Source: Solea solea (taxonomy: Eukaryota; Chordata; Actinopteri; Pleuronectiformes; Soleidae). From it: a stretch of 64,000 nucleotides of DNA. The stretch is taken from assembly GCF_958295425.1 (NCBI RefSeq), contig NC_081141.1:12263500-12327499 (forward strand). Direction: 5' to 3'. The notes beneath the pieces were generated by a model, which ran no database searches, was not told the origin of the DNA, and saw nothing but the letters and a program-made list of their open reading frames with translations. The translations under genes were made by a program, and so were the position numbers. Below, one piece after another: positions 49,101 to 59,976 of the stretch (its first letter is position 1; every line of letters begins with the position of its first letter).

Positions 49101-52100
49101 CCAAGTGATTAATGTTTTTCTTCCAGCAGACAGGCTGCCTCTTGCAGACCTGCCACATGTACAGGAAGTGAAACCATGGCAATGGAGCCTTGTGTAATGT
49201 GTGACGCCAGTTCTCCCACAGCTTGCATTAGCTTGTGCCTATTAAATATCACTCCAGGAAGACTCAGCTGGAGCCTGCTGTCGCAGCGCCTCGTCCCACT
49301 TCTTCTCCGCAGCTGACCTCGGATTTGTTCTAAAGAAGAAGAGCTGTTGTTCGGTTTTTGTAGCACAATCTGGTTATGTGAACTTTCTCCACAGATTTTC
49401 TATCTCAATGAAATGAATGTGTGAAGTCATAGATGCTCCTGGACTGATTGGCCAAGCACCATTCTCAGCCAAACAGGGAGCACAATGCAAGAATAAGCCA
49501 AAGCAGGACACAGAAAAAAAAACATTTGAAACTTCTGAGCCTGATAAACTGTGATCTAGAGAGGTGAAGGCTCGGCTGGAGGCAGCTTGACATCAGCAGG
49601 CTGTCAGCTGATTCCAGTTGGAGTTTATAACTACTGTGTCACAGGGCTTCATTGGGACTTGCACTTTTGTTTTTAGGGGCAAAACCACGTTAAACAAAGC
49701 ATGTATATCTATTTAAACATATACAATCTTGGGTTACTTCATACAGAGTACTGCAACATTACTTTCTGATTGCGTATTCTTTTCTTTCAGGTTCACACCT
49801 GACTCCCATTAGTAGCCTGACTGTTTCCATCAGCGGGCTCATCACTGTGCCTCAAATATGCATGAACACACTCCTCTGACTGGCTTTTGTTGCCAGTGGT
49901 GCCGGAGGATAACGATCTCTCCCTCTCTCTCTCTCTCACGGCTCAAGATCAAGCTTCCTTGATTGTGAAATGTGCATCCGTGTTCGAGCACACACTGGTA
50001 TTTGTGCGTCAGTGATCACATCGTGGCTGCTGCTCCTTGTTTGCGCACACACTGAAGTCGTGATGCAATAAGGAATGGTTGGCATGACGGTGGACAAAGG
50101 ACAAAAGGTTAGCGATTGTCATGTCAGACGGTTTTCTTTTGGTTGAGAGGTGAAAACCAAATTGCTCAAATGAGACAAGGAAGGTAACAGACTGTGGATA
50201 GATAGCATTGTCTGCGTGGTTCACAGCTAATTAATCCTTTGGAATCATGGACATGACAACAATCCAGAAAAACATGCCTGACACGAAGGGAAGACCTGTG
50301 CCGGAACGAACCGTTACAGGAATTACGAGGCTTCTTTCTCAGAATATGAGCACAGGACTGAGCATAGCAGTTTGTCTTATGAACACGCTGGTGCATCGTG
50401 TTGCTCCACGTCTGCAGAAGACAGCGATAGACAGATGTCCTTTGCTGGAAATTGCAGGGATGATGACTCACTTTTTCCTGACTGAATCATTCATAAAGTG
50501 CCCTAAATACCATGGCTGTGCCCCTTTCCTTACACAGCTTGTGCTCAGCCTTTTAATATAAAAGGCCTGGGGGGGGGGGTTGCATTTGAGCAATTTTCAC
50601 CCCTCATTAGGGTCAGGTGACTTAATGTGTTCGGGTCTCAAAGGCTATACATATGCAGGGAATGTGGCTCCAGGTTGCCCCCACCAAACAATACCATTAG
50701 CATTAGCATTAGCCCTCACATGAGAAAACTGTCACATGAGTCACACTGTGTGCTTTCTGTTAGCTACCTTGACCTCTTGTTTGCTTTACACCTGACTCCC
50801 TTTAACCTTAAATCCTGTTTGATCAGCTGGTCCACTTCTTTGGTGTATAGGTGAGTGAAGCCAATGAAAGAGTCTCTGTTTTTGCATCAGAGCAGATTTA
50901 ACATAGTCCTTTATTAGTCCCACAATGTATATTTTGTTAGTTTAGATGTTGAGTGAACATCTTGAAAGCTCCACCTGTAAACGTGAATTTACTGTACACT
51001 GATGTGACAGCTGCCAGTGAGGTTTAGCAAAGCTCTTTATAATACTGCTGAGTGTAGTAACTCGAGCCTTGGAGTAAGGTTTATTCAAAGCCATGCGTCA
51101 GTGACAACAGTGTCATATTAACACGACAAATCTGGCTCTAATTTGAGCATGAGCGTTGGACCACGTTGGTTTCACACTGGTTCAGAGTGATGTACTGATC
51201 TGGAGCCTGTCTTTATCAAATCTGAGGCCACAATAACTGACAAATTATGAAATCTTTGCATCATAAAATAGCTCATATCAACGTTGACACTACCAGACAG
51301 AAACTGGCGAATGACGAAATCCTGTTGATAAATAAAAAACCAGTTGCGCTGAAGATAATGATTTCGGTGCCTCAATAACCTCGGCTTCAGATTACCAGTT
51401 ACATTATTCAAATCCGATTCAAATCCGATTCTTTTAGTGATCAGATTTGACAGTTCACACATATCAATTACAAGTGTCTTGCATCTCAATCCGCACACAT
51501 GCGCACAAATGCCCTTTTTCCGTATGTCATCATCAACATCAGAAAACACTGACGCAGGAGATACGTAAGCTAATAATAATAATAACTAATAATACTGGTT
51601 TTATTACGAGCCAGATATCATTCACATGTATGGAAAAAGTACTTCTCTGCACTCTAGTATATCAATTAAAATAAACAAATACATCACACCAGACAGAGGA
51701 TGCCAAATACAATAGCTCAGGGGTTTTATGGAGTTGTCAGTTTTCTGTCATAGTTGATTATCATTATCATATCATTAGCTCATGTCATGCCACAGCTTAA
51801 ATGTAAGATGACCGTTCTGCTTAAATAACGATGGGTCATAAATCCTAAATGTACACACGATGTATATCTCAGTGAACACGTATTGTTGTAGTCAAGACTA
51901 CCTTGAATTCTGTCCTTTTCGACTGATAATCATTTGAATATCACTTCTGAACTGCCTTAAATCTCAAGACTGTTAAAGGCGGACGGAGAGGGTGTATTAT
52001 AAAGGGAAAAGGATAAGAAATAAAAGCAAGGGAGTTGATTTGAGAGGTGATTAAATCGTCACTGAAAAAAGTGCTAGAAGTCCACATATCCTTTGACAAA

Positions 52101-53390
52101 CGTAACCCCATTATTATTCATTTTACCGCACTGAAATCAAAAGACCTGCTTCAGCAGATATTTTTCAGTTTCATCTCCACAGCTGTGAGGCTGTTTTTGC
52201 CTTTGCTGTGGTTTTGCAGCTACAACACAGGAAGCTCTAAGTTTCTCTCTAGTTTTTCAGTGGAGCCCAGAAGGAAGCAATGTCAAAGGCGGGTGTGTTT
52301 TTTTTTTTACCACAATAAACCAAAAATGGAGGTCGAATTGCAGTAGGATACCTGTTGTTCTCCTCCAGTTTATGCTATATTTTGCACCTAACCCAACACT
52401 AAAAAACATGATGGAGTGTGTAACCAGTGAGCTAAAGTGGTAAACACACAGAGTTAAGACCAGAAACATTAGTGTTGCATCTAAAAACCTGCTGACCTAC
52501 TTGATGATCGCTGATTTGACGATAAAGGCTGGGGGAGGGGGGGGGGGGGGGGGGGTCTCTTGTCCATTAAGTGAGCAGTTACAGCCTTGGGAAAATAAAA
52601 GAGGCAACTGTCTCCTCTAACAGGCTAAATGAATCTTCATTGTCATTAAATAAAGACCCCAGGTGAAAGGTGTGGCCCCCCCCTCCTCCTCTTCCACACC
52701 AGGCCAAAACACAAGACACAATGCAAAAACTGACCTATTTCTGTTGAGAAGCAAATACTTACCACACTCTCAGGTTAGACTCCCAGGAAACTCCCAGCTA
52801 CATTAACAGTGTTATGTAACACAAACAGGCCTCTTCTATCAATAGAGGAGAAATGGGGAAGGTAAACACACATGTGAGAAATGATTTCACAAACAATGGT
52901 AAATTATGTGGAGAAACAAGACGTGTGTGGATTAAAGAGATAAAATGATTGTCACTCACATTGAATTCATAACTGACATAATGTATGTTGAGAAACCTGT
53001 TTTGAGCTAAACTTTGCCTCTGTGTTCAGAGTACAGCAAATATTTACCAGTCTAACCATCCTTTGTGAGAACATAGCCTCTAAACTGTAAGTGACTACTC
53101 CTCGAATTGGTATAATTTAGTTAGCTTTAAATTAGTTTGTGGCAAGCAATACCTCAAATTATACTGTTTTATCTATAAGAGCTGAGCCATTCATCATTTA
53201 GGTGATTTCATTTTCTCAAATGGTGTAAAGAATGGAGGTGATATTGTCACGATATTCTAGCAGTAGTTTTCACCATGTGCCATCTTACGTTATCCTGATA
53301 ACACTCCACTGGACTACACTGTATGTGGGGGAAAAAAAAAATCATTCAGTGACTGAAACAAGGAGCCAAAGATGCAATGCAAAAAGTTTT
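43123..53390. other. Gene-poor stretch before xbp1
   Basis: No recognised gene in about 10 kb. Notable items: a (GATT)-like palindromic run at 43611-43645, a palindrome GGTCACATGACC (about 44663-44674), (CT)n at about 49918-49938, and poly-G tracts at 50570-50579 and 52532-52555. Open frames up to 127 aa show no domain features. Confidence 0.5.
52530..52556 (+). repeat. Long poly-G tract
   Basis: A run of about 20 or more G (with one A near its start); possible G-quadruplex former and a likely sequencing-length uncertainty. Confidence 0.85.
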
Positions 53391-53396
53391 TTTATT
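53391..53396 (-). terminator. xbp1: xbp1 poly(A) signal
   Basis: AATAAA on the minus strand, about 455 nt after the XBP1s stop, defining a plausible 3'UTR of 53.4-53.85 kb. Confidence 0.6.
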
Positions 53397-53849
53397 GCAG
53401 TAATTAGACTACAAGGAGAGCGGCAGACAAATTAGAAGATGGCCTTTATACATGCAAACATACGACGACTCTGAAGCAGAGAATACAAATAAATAAAATA
53501 TTTAGATGTTCAGTCCCCCATCCCCCTGACAAATTCACAAAAATACTGAATCCACATTTCCCCTTTTGAATGGCAGTTGAAAGATTTATATCCAATCTTA
53601 GATCCTATACAGTAAATTAAGTGGAGCTAAAATTAAGTCTGCATAAACTCCATATCCCACAAGTCAATGCAGTATCAGTGGTACAGACCTGCTGTAATAC
53701 AAGGAGATTATGTGCTTAACTTTAGCCCACACATAAGTGGGTTGAGTGGTGTGTTGTTGTTTTTTAAGTTATTCTGAAGCATCTTGTGCTTAATTGCAAT
53801 AAAACACTACTTATTAGCTGGATTACATTATAAGTTGCTGGGGTTGAAT

Positions 53850-54428
53850 TCAGACACTGATAAGCTGAGGGAAAAGTTCATTGGCAAACATGTCCTCCCA
53901 GGAGCTCTCCGAGCACAAGGGAGAGGACATGTCGCTGAAAGGGGAAGGGGGCCCTTCGTATCCAGAGTCGCTGTAGGTGTCCGCAAGGCAAACTTCCTTA
54001 TCCAGGGGGGCGCTGAAGGCTGGGGAAGAGGCCGCAGAGAAAAACTCATCCACCTGACTGTGACTATTACAGCTGGGGATGACCACTTCCTCTGGCTCAT
54101 CTTTGATGGAGACGGTCTCCTCCTCAACCACCACCTCCGTAATAGGGAAGGCATCCTCGTCCATCTTCTCCTCTGTGTCGCTCTCCAAGTCGCTGCACTG
54201 CGCATCATCAACCTCCTCCACAGGCTTGGTGTAAATGTGGTCAAAGTGGATCAGTTCATTAAGGGCCTCCAGCTTAACTGATGGGGCCCCCAGAGCCTCA
54301 GGTGTGGCGGCAGGTACTGGGTCCCCCCCTCCGACCAGCAGCACCTGCGGCTCCTGGCACTCCTGCTCACATGACTTGAGGAACAGCTCTGGGTCAAGGA
54401 TGTCCAGAATGCCCAGTAACAAATCAGA
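53850..54428 (-). CDS. xbp1: xbp1 coding exon 5
   Basis: Acceptor ccccttctag precedes TCTGATTTG. It encodes the XBP1s activation domain; the XBP1u frame overlaps its first 178 nt, so this part is dual-coding. Confidence 0.96.
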   Translation of the reverse strand, partial: SDLLLGILDILDPELFLKSCEQECQEPQVLLVGGGDPVPAATPEALGAPSVKLEALNELIHFDHIYTKPVEEVDDAQCSDLESDTEEKMDEDAFPITEVVVEEETVSIKDEPEEVVIPSCNSHSQVDEFFSAASSPAFSAPLDKEVCLADTYSDSGYEGPPSPFSDMSSPLCSESSWEDMFANELFPQLISV

Positions 54429-55964
54429 CTAGAAGGGGTTGAAGAAAAACAGAGATTAACCTCGTAACCCTTGACCCGAGTGGTGTTAACATGAAGCTAA
54501 GAACAGGGTTTAAAATCTGGGTCAGAGACTCACCTCATTGTCTGTAGTGTCAGAACCATCTGTATCCACTGAGAAGTCTTCAGATTTAGGGACTGCTGGG
54601 CCTGTACCTGCTGCGGAGGCACACATAGCCTAAGTACTGCGGACTCAGAAGACCCGACCCCTAAACTTGAATCATTCCCCGTGGACAATGGAACCTGCAC
54701 CTGTGAGAAGAATAGAAAGTGGAAATTAAGATCAAGAATCATGAATTTTTTTTATTGTCATTATGAGGACATAATTGATTTTTGATTGAGTCCAATCAAA
54801 AATAAAATGAGTATGGCAATTCAATGCAGCACACTCCCCCTATCTCAACTCAATCTTACCTTCTCTTTTGAGTCAAGGGTGTCCAACCCGAGCCTCTGTC
54901 TCAGTTCCTCATTTTCTGTCAGAAGGCCACCCGACTTTTCCCGAAGAAGCCTGTTTTCAATGTGAAGTTTCTGATTCTGTAGTGGAAAGAAAAAAAAACG
55001 GATGTTTGAGCTTGAAACTTGCAGCTGAAATGTAATTACAACTAGGGATTGAGTTGCACAGGTTTGGTTTTGACATGACTTTTCTGTCAAAAGACAAATT
55101 ACCTCAAGCTCCAGCTCTAGGACTTGTTGCTCTAGTTCCCCCATTTTGGCCTTTTTCCTGTCTCTGGCCGTCTGAGCTGCGACTCTGTTCTTGAGTTTCC
55201 TGGGGAGGAGGGGAAGTGGAAACTGATTAAGTGTGTGTACATAAAAAAAAAAAAAGGCGGAATTTCACACATTATTTCCATGATGCTGACTAAGCTCTCT
55301 GACATGACTTGGGATCAGAGTACTGCGGCCATGTTTCTGCCACGCAAACGTTTCAGGATCTCTGTATCCTGCTCTGTAACGGCAGAGGCGGGCGGGTCCA
55401 GTCACAAGTCAACGCACTCACACAGCGGTTTGACAAGCTGGTCCAAAGTCCAGGCACACAGAACAACCCCGTTTAAGAGATTTATCTCACACAAAGGCCA
55501 CTTAAGACAGTCCAGATAAGCTTCTTACTGTACAAGACGTAATGCATACAACACCTTTGGGCTTTATATTGGACGACTGATTTGATTACTGCTGTGTTTG
55601 TATATATTGTTTAGGGATCGATAAGTTAGGGCGTGTCCCTGTGATCATTCCCAGAACAATGGCGGCGCATACGCAGTACAAAACAGACGATTTTTTTTCT
55701 GTAGTAAAAAAAATAAATAAAAACTAACCTGCGAAGTGCTTTCTCTTCCGGACTCAAGTGTGTGAGTCTCTGCCGTTTTCGTATCGGCGGCCCCGCTGAG
55801 CTGCCGGAGTCTGAGTCCGACGACACTTGGCTGGAAAGTGACGGTAAAACGACGGATAGGGGTCGGCTGTAGCCCGGCTGTGAGCCGCCGGAGGAGCCGC
55901 TCTGCTTCCCGGATATGAGGAGCACCTTATGTGCTCCCCCGGTCCCTGCTGCCACTACCACCAT
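53850..55964 (-). CDS. xbp1: X-box binding protein 1, spliced form XBP1s, complete, five coding exons
   Basis: Exons 55964-55729, 55199-55103, 54976-54860, 54700-54534 (minus the 26-nt IRE1 intron 54636-54611) and 54428-53850 join in frame: 1170 nt, 389 aa. XBP1s is the bZIP transcription factor that drives ER chaperone, ERAD and lipid genes in the unfolded-protein response. Seen in order: a Ser-rich N-terminus; KRQRLTHLSPEEKALRR; basic region KLKNRVAAQTARDRKK; a leucine zipper through LELELE, NQKLHIENRLL and LTENEELRQRLGLD; then, after IRE1 splicing, an acidic activation domain (SDLLLGILDILDPELF; ELIHFDHIYTKP; SDSGYEGPPSPFSDMSSP; SWEDMFANELFPQL). The length is close to human XBP1s (376 aa). 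Start at ATG 55964 gives the typical MVVVAAG opening. Phase works only if the 26 nt are removed, which confirms the model. Confidence 0.97.
54251..55964 (-). CDS. xbp1: XBP1u, unspliced isoform
   Basis: Keeping the 26-nt segment, the same exons encode 264 aa, stopping at TGA 54253-54251 inside exon 5. The shifted frame yields a hydrophobic stretch (SLICYWAFWTSLTQSCSS) corresponding to HR2, which in mammals brings the nascent chain and mRNA to the ER membrane. It ends YLPPHLRLWGPHQLSWRPLM-Asn, corresponding to the mammalian translational-arrest peptide; the terminal PLMN is identical. XBP1u is otherwise a short-lived negative regulator of XBP1s. Confidence 0.93.
54534..54700 (-). CDS. xbp1: xbp1 coding exon 4 (contains the IRE1 intron)
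   Basis: Acceptor tcttctcacag, donor gtgagt (54533-54528). It encodes VQVPLSTGNDSSLGVGSSES and carries the unconventional intron 54636-54611. Confidence 0.96.
54611..54636 (-). promoter_or_regulatory. xbp1: 26-nt IRE1-spliced unconventional intron of xbp1
   Basis: The minus strand reads CCGCAG|TACTTAGG...CTCCGCAG|CAGG; exactly 26 nt lie between cleavage sites. Both sites fit CNGCAGN in 7-nt loops: CCGCAGT closed by AGT/ACT, and CCGCAGC closed by a 7-bp stem (TGTGCCT/AGGTACA, one G.T). IRE1 cuts here under ER stress and RTCB ligates, shifting the frame from XBP1u to XBP1s. Confidence 0.97.
54860..54976 (-). CDS. xbp1: xbp1 coding exon 3
   Basis: 117 nt, phase 0 at both ends, 39 residues of leucine zipper from NQKLHIENRLL to DTLDSKEK. 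Acceptor ccactacag, donor gtaaga. Confidence 0.96.
55103..55199 (-). CDS. xbp1: xbp1 coding exon 2
   Basis: 97 nt following ctcctccccag. It encodes KLKNRVAAQTARDRKKAKMG (basic region) and the start of the zipper (ELEQQVLELELE). Donor gtaatt. Confidence 0.96.
55729..55964 (-). CDS. xbp1: xbp1 coding exon 1
   Basis: Starts MVVVAAGTGGAHKVLLISGK, Ser-rich middle, and ends at ...ALRR with the last Arg codon split AG|G before gttagt. The local context is GC-rich, as for a CpG-type promoter exon. Confidence 0.96.
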
Positions 55965-56123
55965 GTTGAATTATCCCACTAGCGCTGTCTGAAATCAGAA
56001 AATACCCCGGTATCCTTGTTGAATTCAGTAGAGACCCCTAAAGTTACCCCGGTTCAACTGCACCCGGTAAGTCACCACCTCTGAATCTGGGGTGGAGTTT
56101 CTTGTGCGATCGTTTTCTACAGT

Positions 56124-56142
56124 CGTGGTAACACCTGATTGG
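56124..56142 (-). promoter_or_regulatory. xbp1: ER stress response element (ERSE) of xbp1
   Basis: The minus strand reads CCAATCAGGTGTTACCACG, an exact CCAAT-N9-CCACG. This is the binding site for NF-Y plus ATF6, 160-180 bp before the start codon. XBP1 is a known ATF6 target through an ERSE in mammals. Confidence 0.9.
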
Positions 56143-56180
56143 CTCTCGGCGGCTCTGATGCAATAGTTGTGCGCCCTGTG

Positions 56181-56185
56181 ATTGG
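56181..56185 (-). promoter_or_regulatory. xbp1: Second CCAAT box upstream of xbp1
   Basis: CCAAT on the minus strand, 39 bp further upstream than the ERSE CCAAT. It is not followed by CCACG at the ERSE spacing, so a plain NF-Y site is more likely. Confidence 0.6.
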
Positions 56186-56305
56186 TCACTCTGCGAAGGT
56201 ATTTTGCATGTTGTAGTTTCACTGTATTTCATAGTGTTCTCCGAAAATGTAATTTCCCGTGAACACTTGTTGTCAGCTGTTGTTGCTAATGTGTCTGTGG
56301 TTTCG

Positions 56306-56391
56306 TTGACCTTTGATATTCTATAATAAAGGGCACCGTTGACCTTTGATATTCTATAATAAAGGGCACCATTGACCTTTGATGTTCTATG
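56306..56391. repeat. 33-bp tandem repeat, 2.6 copies
   Basis: GTTGACCTTTGATATTCTAT... occurs at 56306 and, identical over 33 bp, at 56339; a third partial copy starts at 56372. Each copy holds TGACCTTT, the reverse of AAAGGTCA. Confidence 0.95.
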
Positions 56392-56395
56392 AGAG

Positions 56396-57562
56396 CTATG
56401 ATAGGTATATAGATAGATAGATGTTAGAAAAGTATGGTGCTACGTTTATGAATGACATAGTGTTTCTTACTTTGTGGAACCAAGTTACCACAGTGTCCAC
56501 CTTCTCTTCTCTCTCCAGCATGTCGTGCTGAAGGAAACAAGGATTTCACTGTGCACTGTTTCCATGAGTTGCATCAGATTTTACTGTCTCATATTCACCC
56601 AGTCTACTGTATGTGTCTACTCCTCCACCTCAGTTCAATCTTAACTTCTCCTTTGAGTCAGGATTTGGTGGGCAGTGGAGCTGGAAGCATTCGGTTGAAA
56701 CGGCGAGCATTGTGTGGCATTTACAACCTCTATCCAGGAAAGATAAACAGAACTACAGACATGACATTATGTGTGTTTCAAAGGTCAAAGATCACAAAGC
56801 TTTAGATTTTTTTTTTAGCAACTGGACCTAATGACATTACAGCTTGTTGTTCAGTAAAATTGATTGTTTTATTATTTTATCAGGTCAGGGTTACAGTAGC
56901 TGGTGTCTTTGTTGCATAGTACACTCTGTACTCTTAGTATTTATTGTTCCTTGTTCCTCAATTCAAACATATAAAACCAGCTTTGCCACTGCGGTGGCTT
57001 CCTCAAACCCTCATTTCCTTTTTACTGCCAAGGAGCGATGACAACAGGTTCTTTTTTGTCAGATGATTCTTTTCACTTTTATTTTCTGAGGAAAACAATG
57101 TGAATGGCATGACTGACGTACTTTTTTTTTTTTTTACCAGCATTGGTTTACAGAAAATTAAAAACCATTTCACTTTCAATTGAAGCAATGGGAATCGTGT
57201 TACAGCAACTTAGTTGACTGTACATGAATCATTTGTTGAACAAATGTCATTTTGACATTTGACTCCCACTGGAATCAAATGAAAGGCAGAATCAAAATGT
57301 GCATAAAAGACCTAAAACTCAGATTTGTCCACAAGCAGGAATTCACACATTCGTGCAGTGTCTGTCCACCGCTACTGTTTACAACTTGTGTCCCTTTTCC
57401 CCTTTAGTACCTCACCCCAGGAGGAGTAACCACTGCTTCTAGAACAAACACAGGCCTTGTTTGCAGGGCTTTACCAGCGCTGCTGAATCAACATCTCAGA
57501 AAGTGAGAGCAGGGGTTTATGGTTCTGTGTGCGAGTCATTGTGTAGTATATTGAAGAAATGT
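56396..57562. other. Intergenic
   Basis: No gene recognised. Short open frames only. Confidence 0.55.
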
Positions 57563-57603
57563 ATGTATTGAAATCCTGTTAAGAAAACAGGATTTCAATA
57601 CAT
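57563..57603. repeat. Perfect 18-bp inverted repeat (hairpin)
   Basis: ATGTATTGAAATCCTGTT (57563-57580), loop AAGAA, then its exact reverse complement (57586-57603). No target duplication seen. Confidence 0.92.
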
Positions 57604-59954
57604 GGTGTCCTTTATTTTCTGCAGTATACCAATAGTATCAAACTCCTGTTCAATGACTTGCCACAAGCTACATACACAGTGAAACAGGGGTGGCTTTGAA
57701 CTTCCTCGTGACCATTTCAGTTTCTTGATGTCACTGGAAAGACCACACAGGCAGACATATGTTATATTGTATAACACCCTCTTTTGCCATATCATTAAAC
57801 ACAGTTATTTTTGACCTCAGAAGTCAGTTGGGGGGTTTCCGGGCATGGTGAGACAAGCGTCACATTTGTCATTCGCAAAGTAACCTTAACTGGATATTTG
57901 CATAGCTCTTTGCTATGTGGGAAAAAAGACCAACAACCAAAACTTTCTGGAGAACAGCCTGAGGGATTTTTTTTTCATTCTTTCTACATTCTGACCTGTG
58001 TACAAAATAGTCAGCTGTCAGTGTGACGATATCACAGAAATAAATAGTCAAATAACTGCTTTTGTTTGGTCAATGCACTGCATGAAAAATGCAAATCGTG
58101 TTTGTCAGTCTCGACTGTCTTTCAACGTTCCATAGCATGAAGGGCTATATGCTGCAGGGGCCGCTGTAGAGAACGTAGTGTTTGTGAGTGCTCTGTTAAT
58201 CCTCTTAATGCATGATGTGCTTACGTGGGTGTAACAATACAAAGCACAAACAGTTAATGCTCAAGGGTTAGACAAGGAGATTGAGGACGTCACGTCTTTA
58301 AAGGCTGTGGCTGCCTGACTGGTTTTGAAGACTCCAGTGTGCATTACAGGAACACTTGAACTAGACCTTGAAGAAAGATTCCTCCAGAAGAGCCCTGGAG
58401 CTTCTTAAAACACCTGTTCAACTTCAGAATGGCTACTCACTCAGAAACCCAGCAGAATAAATCTTTTGCTTGTTTTGTCCTTAAGTGAACTACAGCCAGC
58501 AAACACTAACCTAACAAAGGGTAGTTCTCCCCAAAAGAAAAGACAAAGTGCCAATCTGTACCTCGCCATACTTAATGTAACCCATGTCATGTTGTGAACA
58601 CGGTCCCTGCAGTCAACATTGTTTGAACCACACATTGATGTCCTTGCAGTGTCCACATTACTGTCACAAACATGAGTGGACTTGTCTTCACAAGACCTCA
58701 GTGGACGTCTGGATGCTGGAAGTATGAACTGGCTGTAACTGAGATTACAATTCTTGTTTTTACGTTTACTAACTGGACGGATTAAAGTCTATGCTAAACT
58801 AAAAGTGATAATAAACTTCTCATCTAACCCCACCGCCAAAAAATATTTACCAGAATGCAATTTTCAGCAATGTTATCCAGCTGGTTGAGTATAGTTATTG
58901 ACTTGTATAAAGTCATATAAGAAAGTATGAGTAGGAAAGTGACTACTATGCTGATGAAACTCATTCTAACTGAATATTGCTTCATCGCGTCTCAGGATGT
59001 TGCTTCAGCAAGACTTGTCCCATCAATTGTTGTTGCAAAGGCTACACACAGTCAATCAACTTGTTACATTATTCAGCAGTATAAGTTCCAGAAAACCAGC
59101 AACAGAGAAAAAGTAATGTGCAATTCCATCCACGTTTTGTGAATATTAAGAGTATAGCTGTCCTGAAGGTGAGATTTGGGAGGAAAATGCTGTGAATGTC
59201 ATGATTTACAATATGTCAGTGGACACTGAAACGATGATACATCAAACATACAACAAAATCTGTTAGAAATGATTCCCTCATTTGTTTCTAATAAGCACTT
59301 ATTTGTATCATCGCACCAAATGGGCGTAATGTTAATGTCAATTCAGATAATTCACAATTACCTCACTACAAGCAATCTTTCAGACGTGCACTCAAAGAAC
59401 TTGTCCTGAGATGCAGGTCATGCAGGTTTGCTGTTCACACATGACGAACACATCAGGTCATTGTGTGGCTGAGACGGCAGTTATTGGACGGCAGTTATTG
59501 GTTATTGGAGTTTCTCTTTCTGTGTTCCTACATGAGCTCAACTGGAAATTACAGTTGCCTAATCTAGGGAGCAAGCAGAAGAATCTCCCGAGTGCACTCT
59601 TTGTGCTCAGCTTTGTGTTCACACATACTGTATACACAGCCTTTGCTGGACAGTCCCCAGAAAATTCAGAAAAGAGTTCAGTATGTGTCCGCAAGCAGCT
59701 TTCTGTGTGAGGCATAAAGACTAAAATTCCAATATAGTATATATATATATATATATAGTTTTTTACCAACTAAAAGTGTCAGAAACCACTTGCAAAAGTT
59801 TTTTTTTTTTTTATCAAGCTAATATTGTATTTACAGTGCCAGCCTTACACATCCTGGAATTAGAGAATCCTTGTTGGCTCTGAGAAGGACTGTGTGCACA
59901 GCCAAATCTATGTATAGTCTGCTGGGCTGCTAGACTCTGCTTAACCAGTACTTA

Positions 59955-59976
59955 AACACACACACACACACACACA
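59955..59976. repeat. (CA)n microsatellite
   Basis: About ten CA units. Confidence 0.85.

Noticed and set aside
54530..54742. Stand-alone 70-aa minus-strand frame
   Set aside because: It is xbp1 exon 4 read through its own splice sites; the stop at 54532-54530 lies in the intron.
56306..56391. Possible CRISPR-like repeat array
   Set aside because: The copies are directly adjacent with no spacers, in a vertebrate genome.
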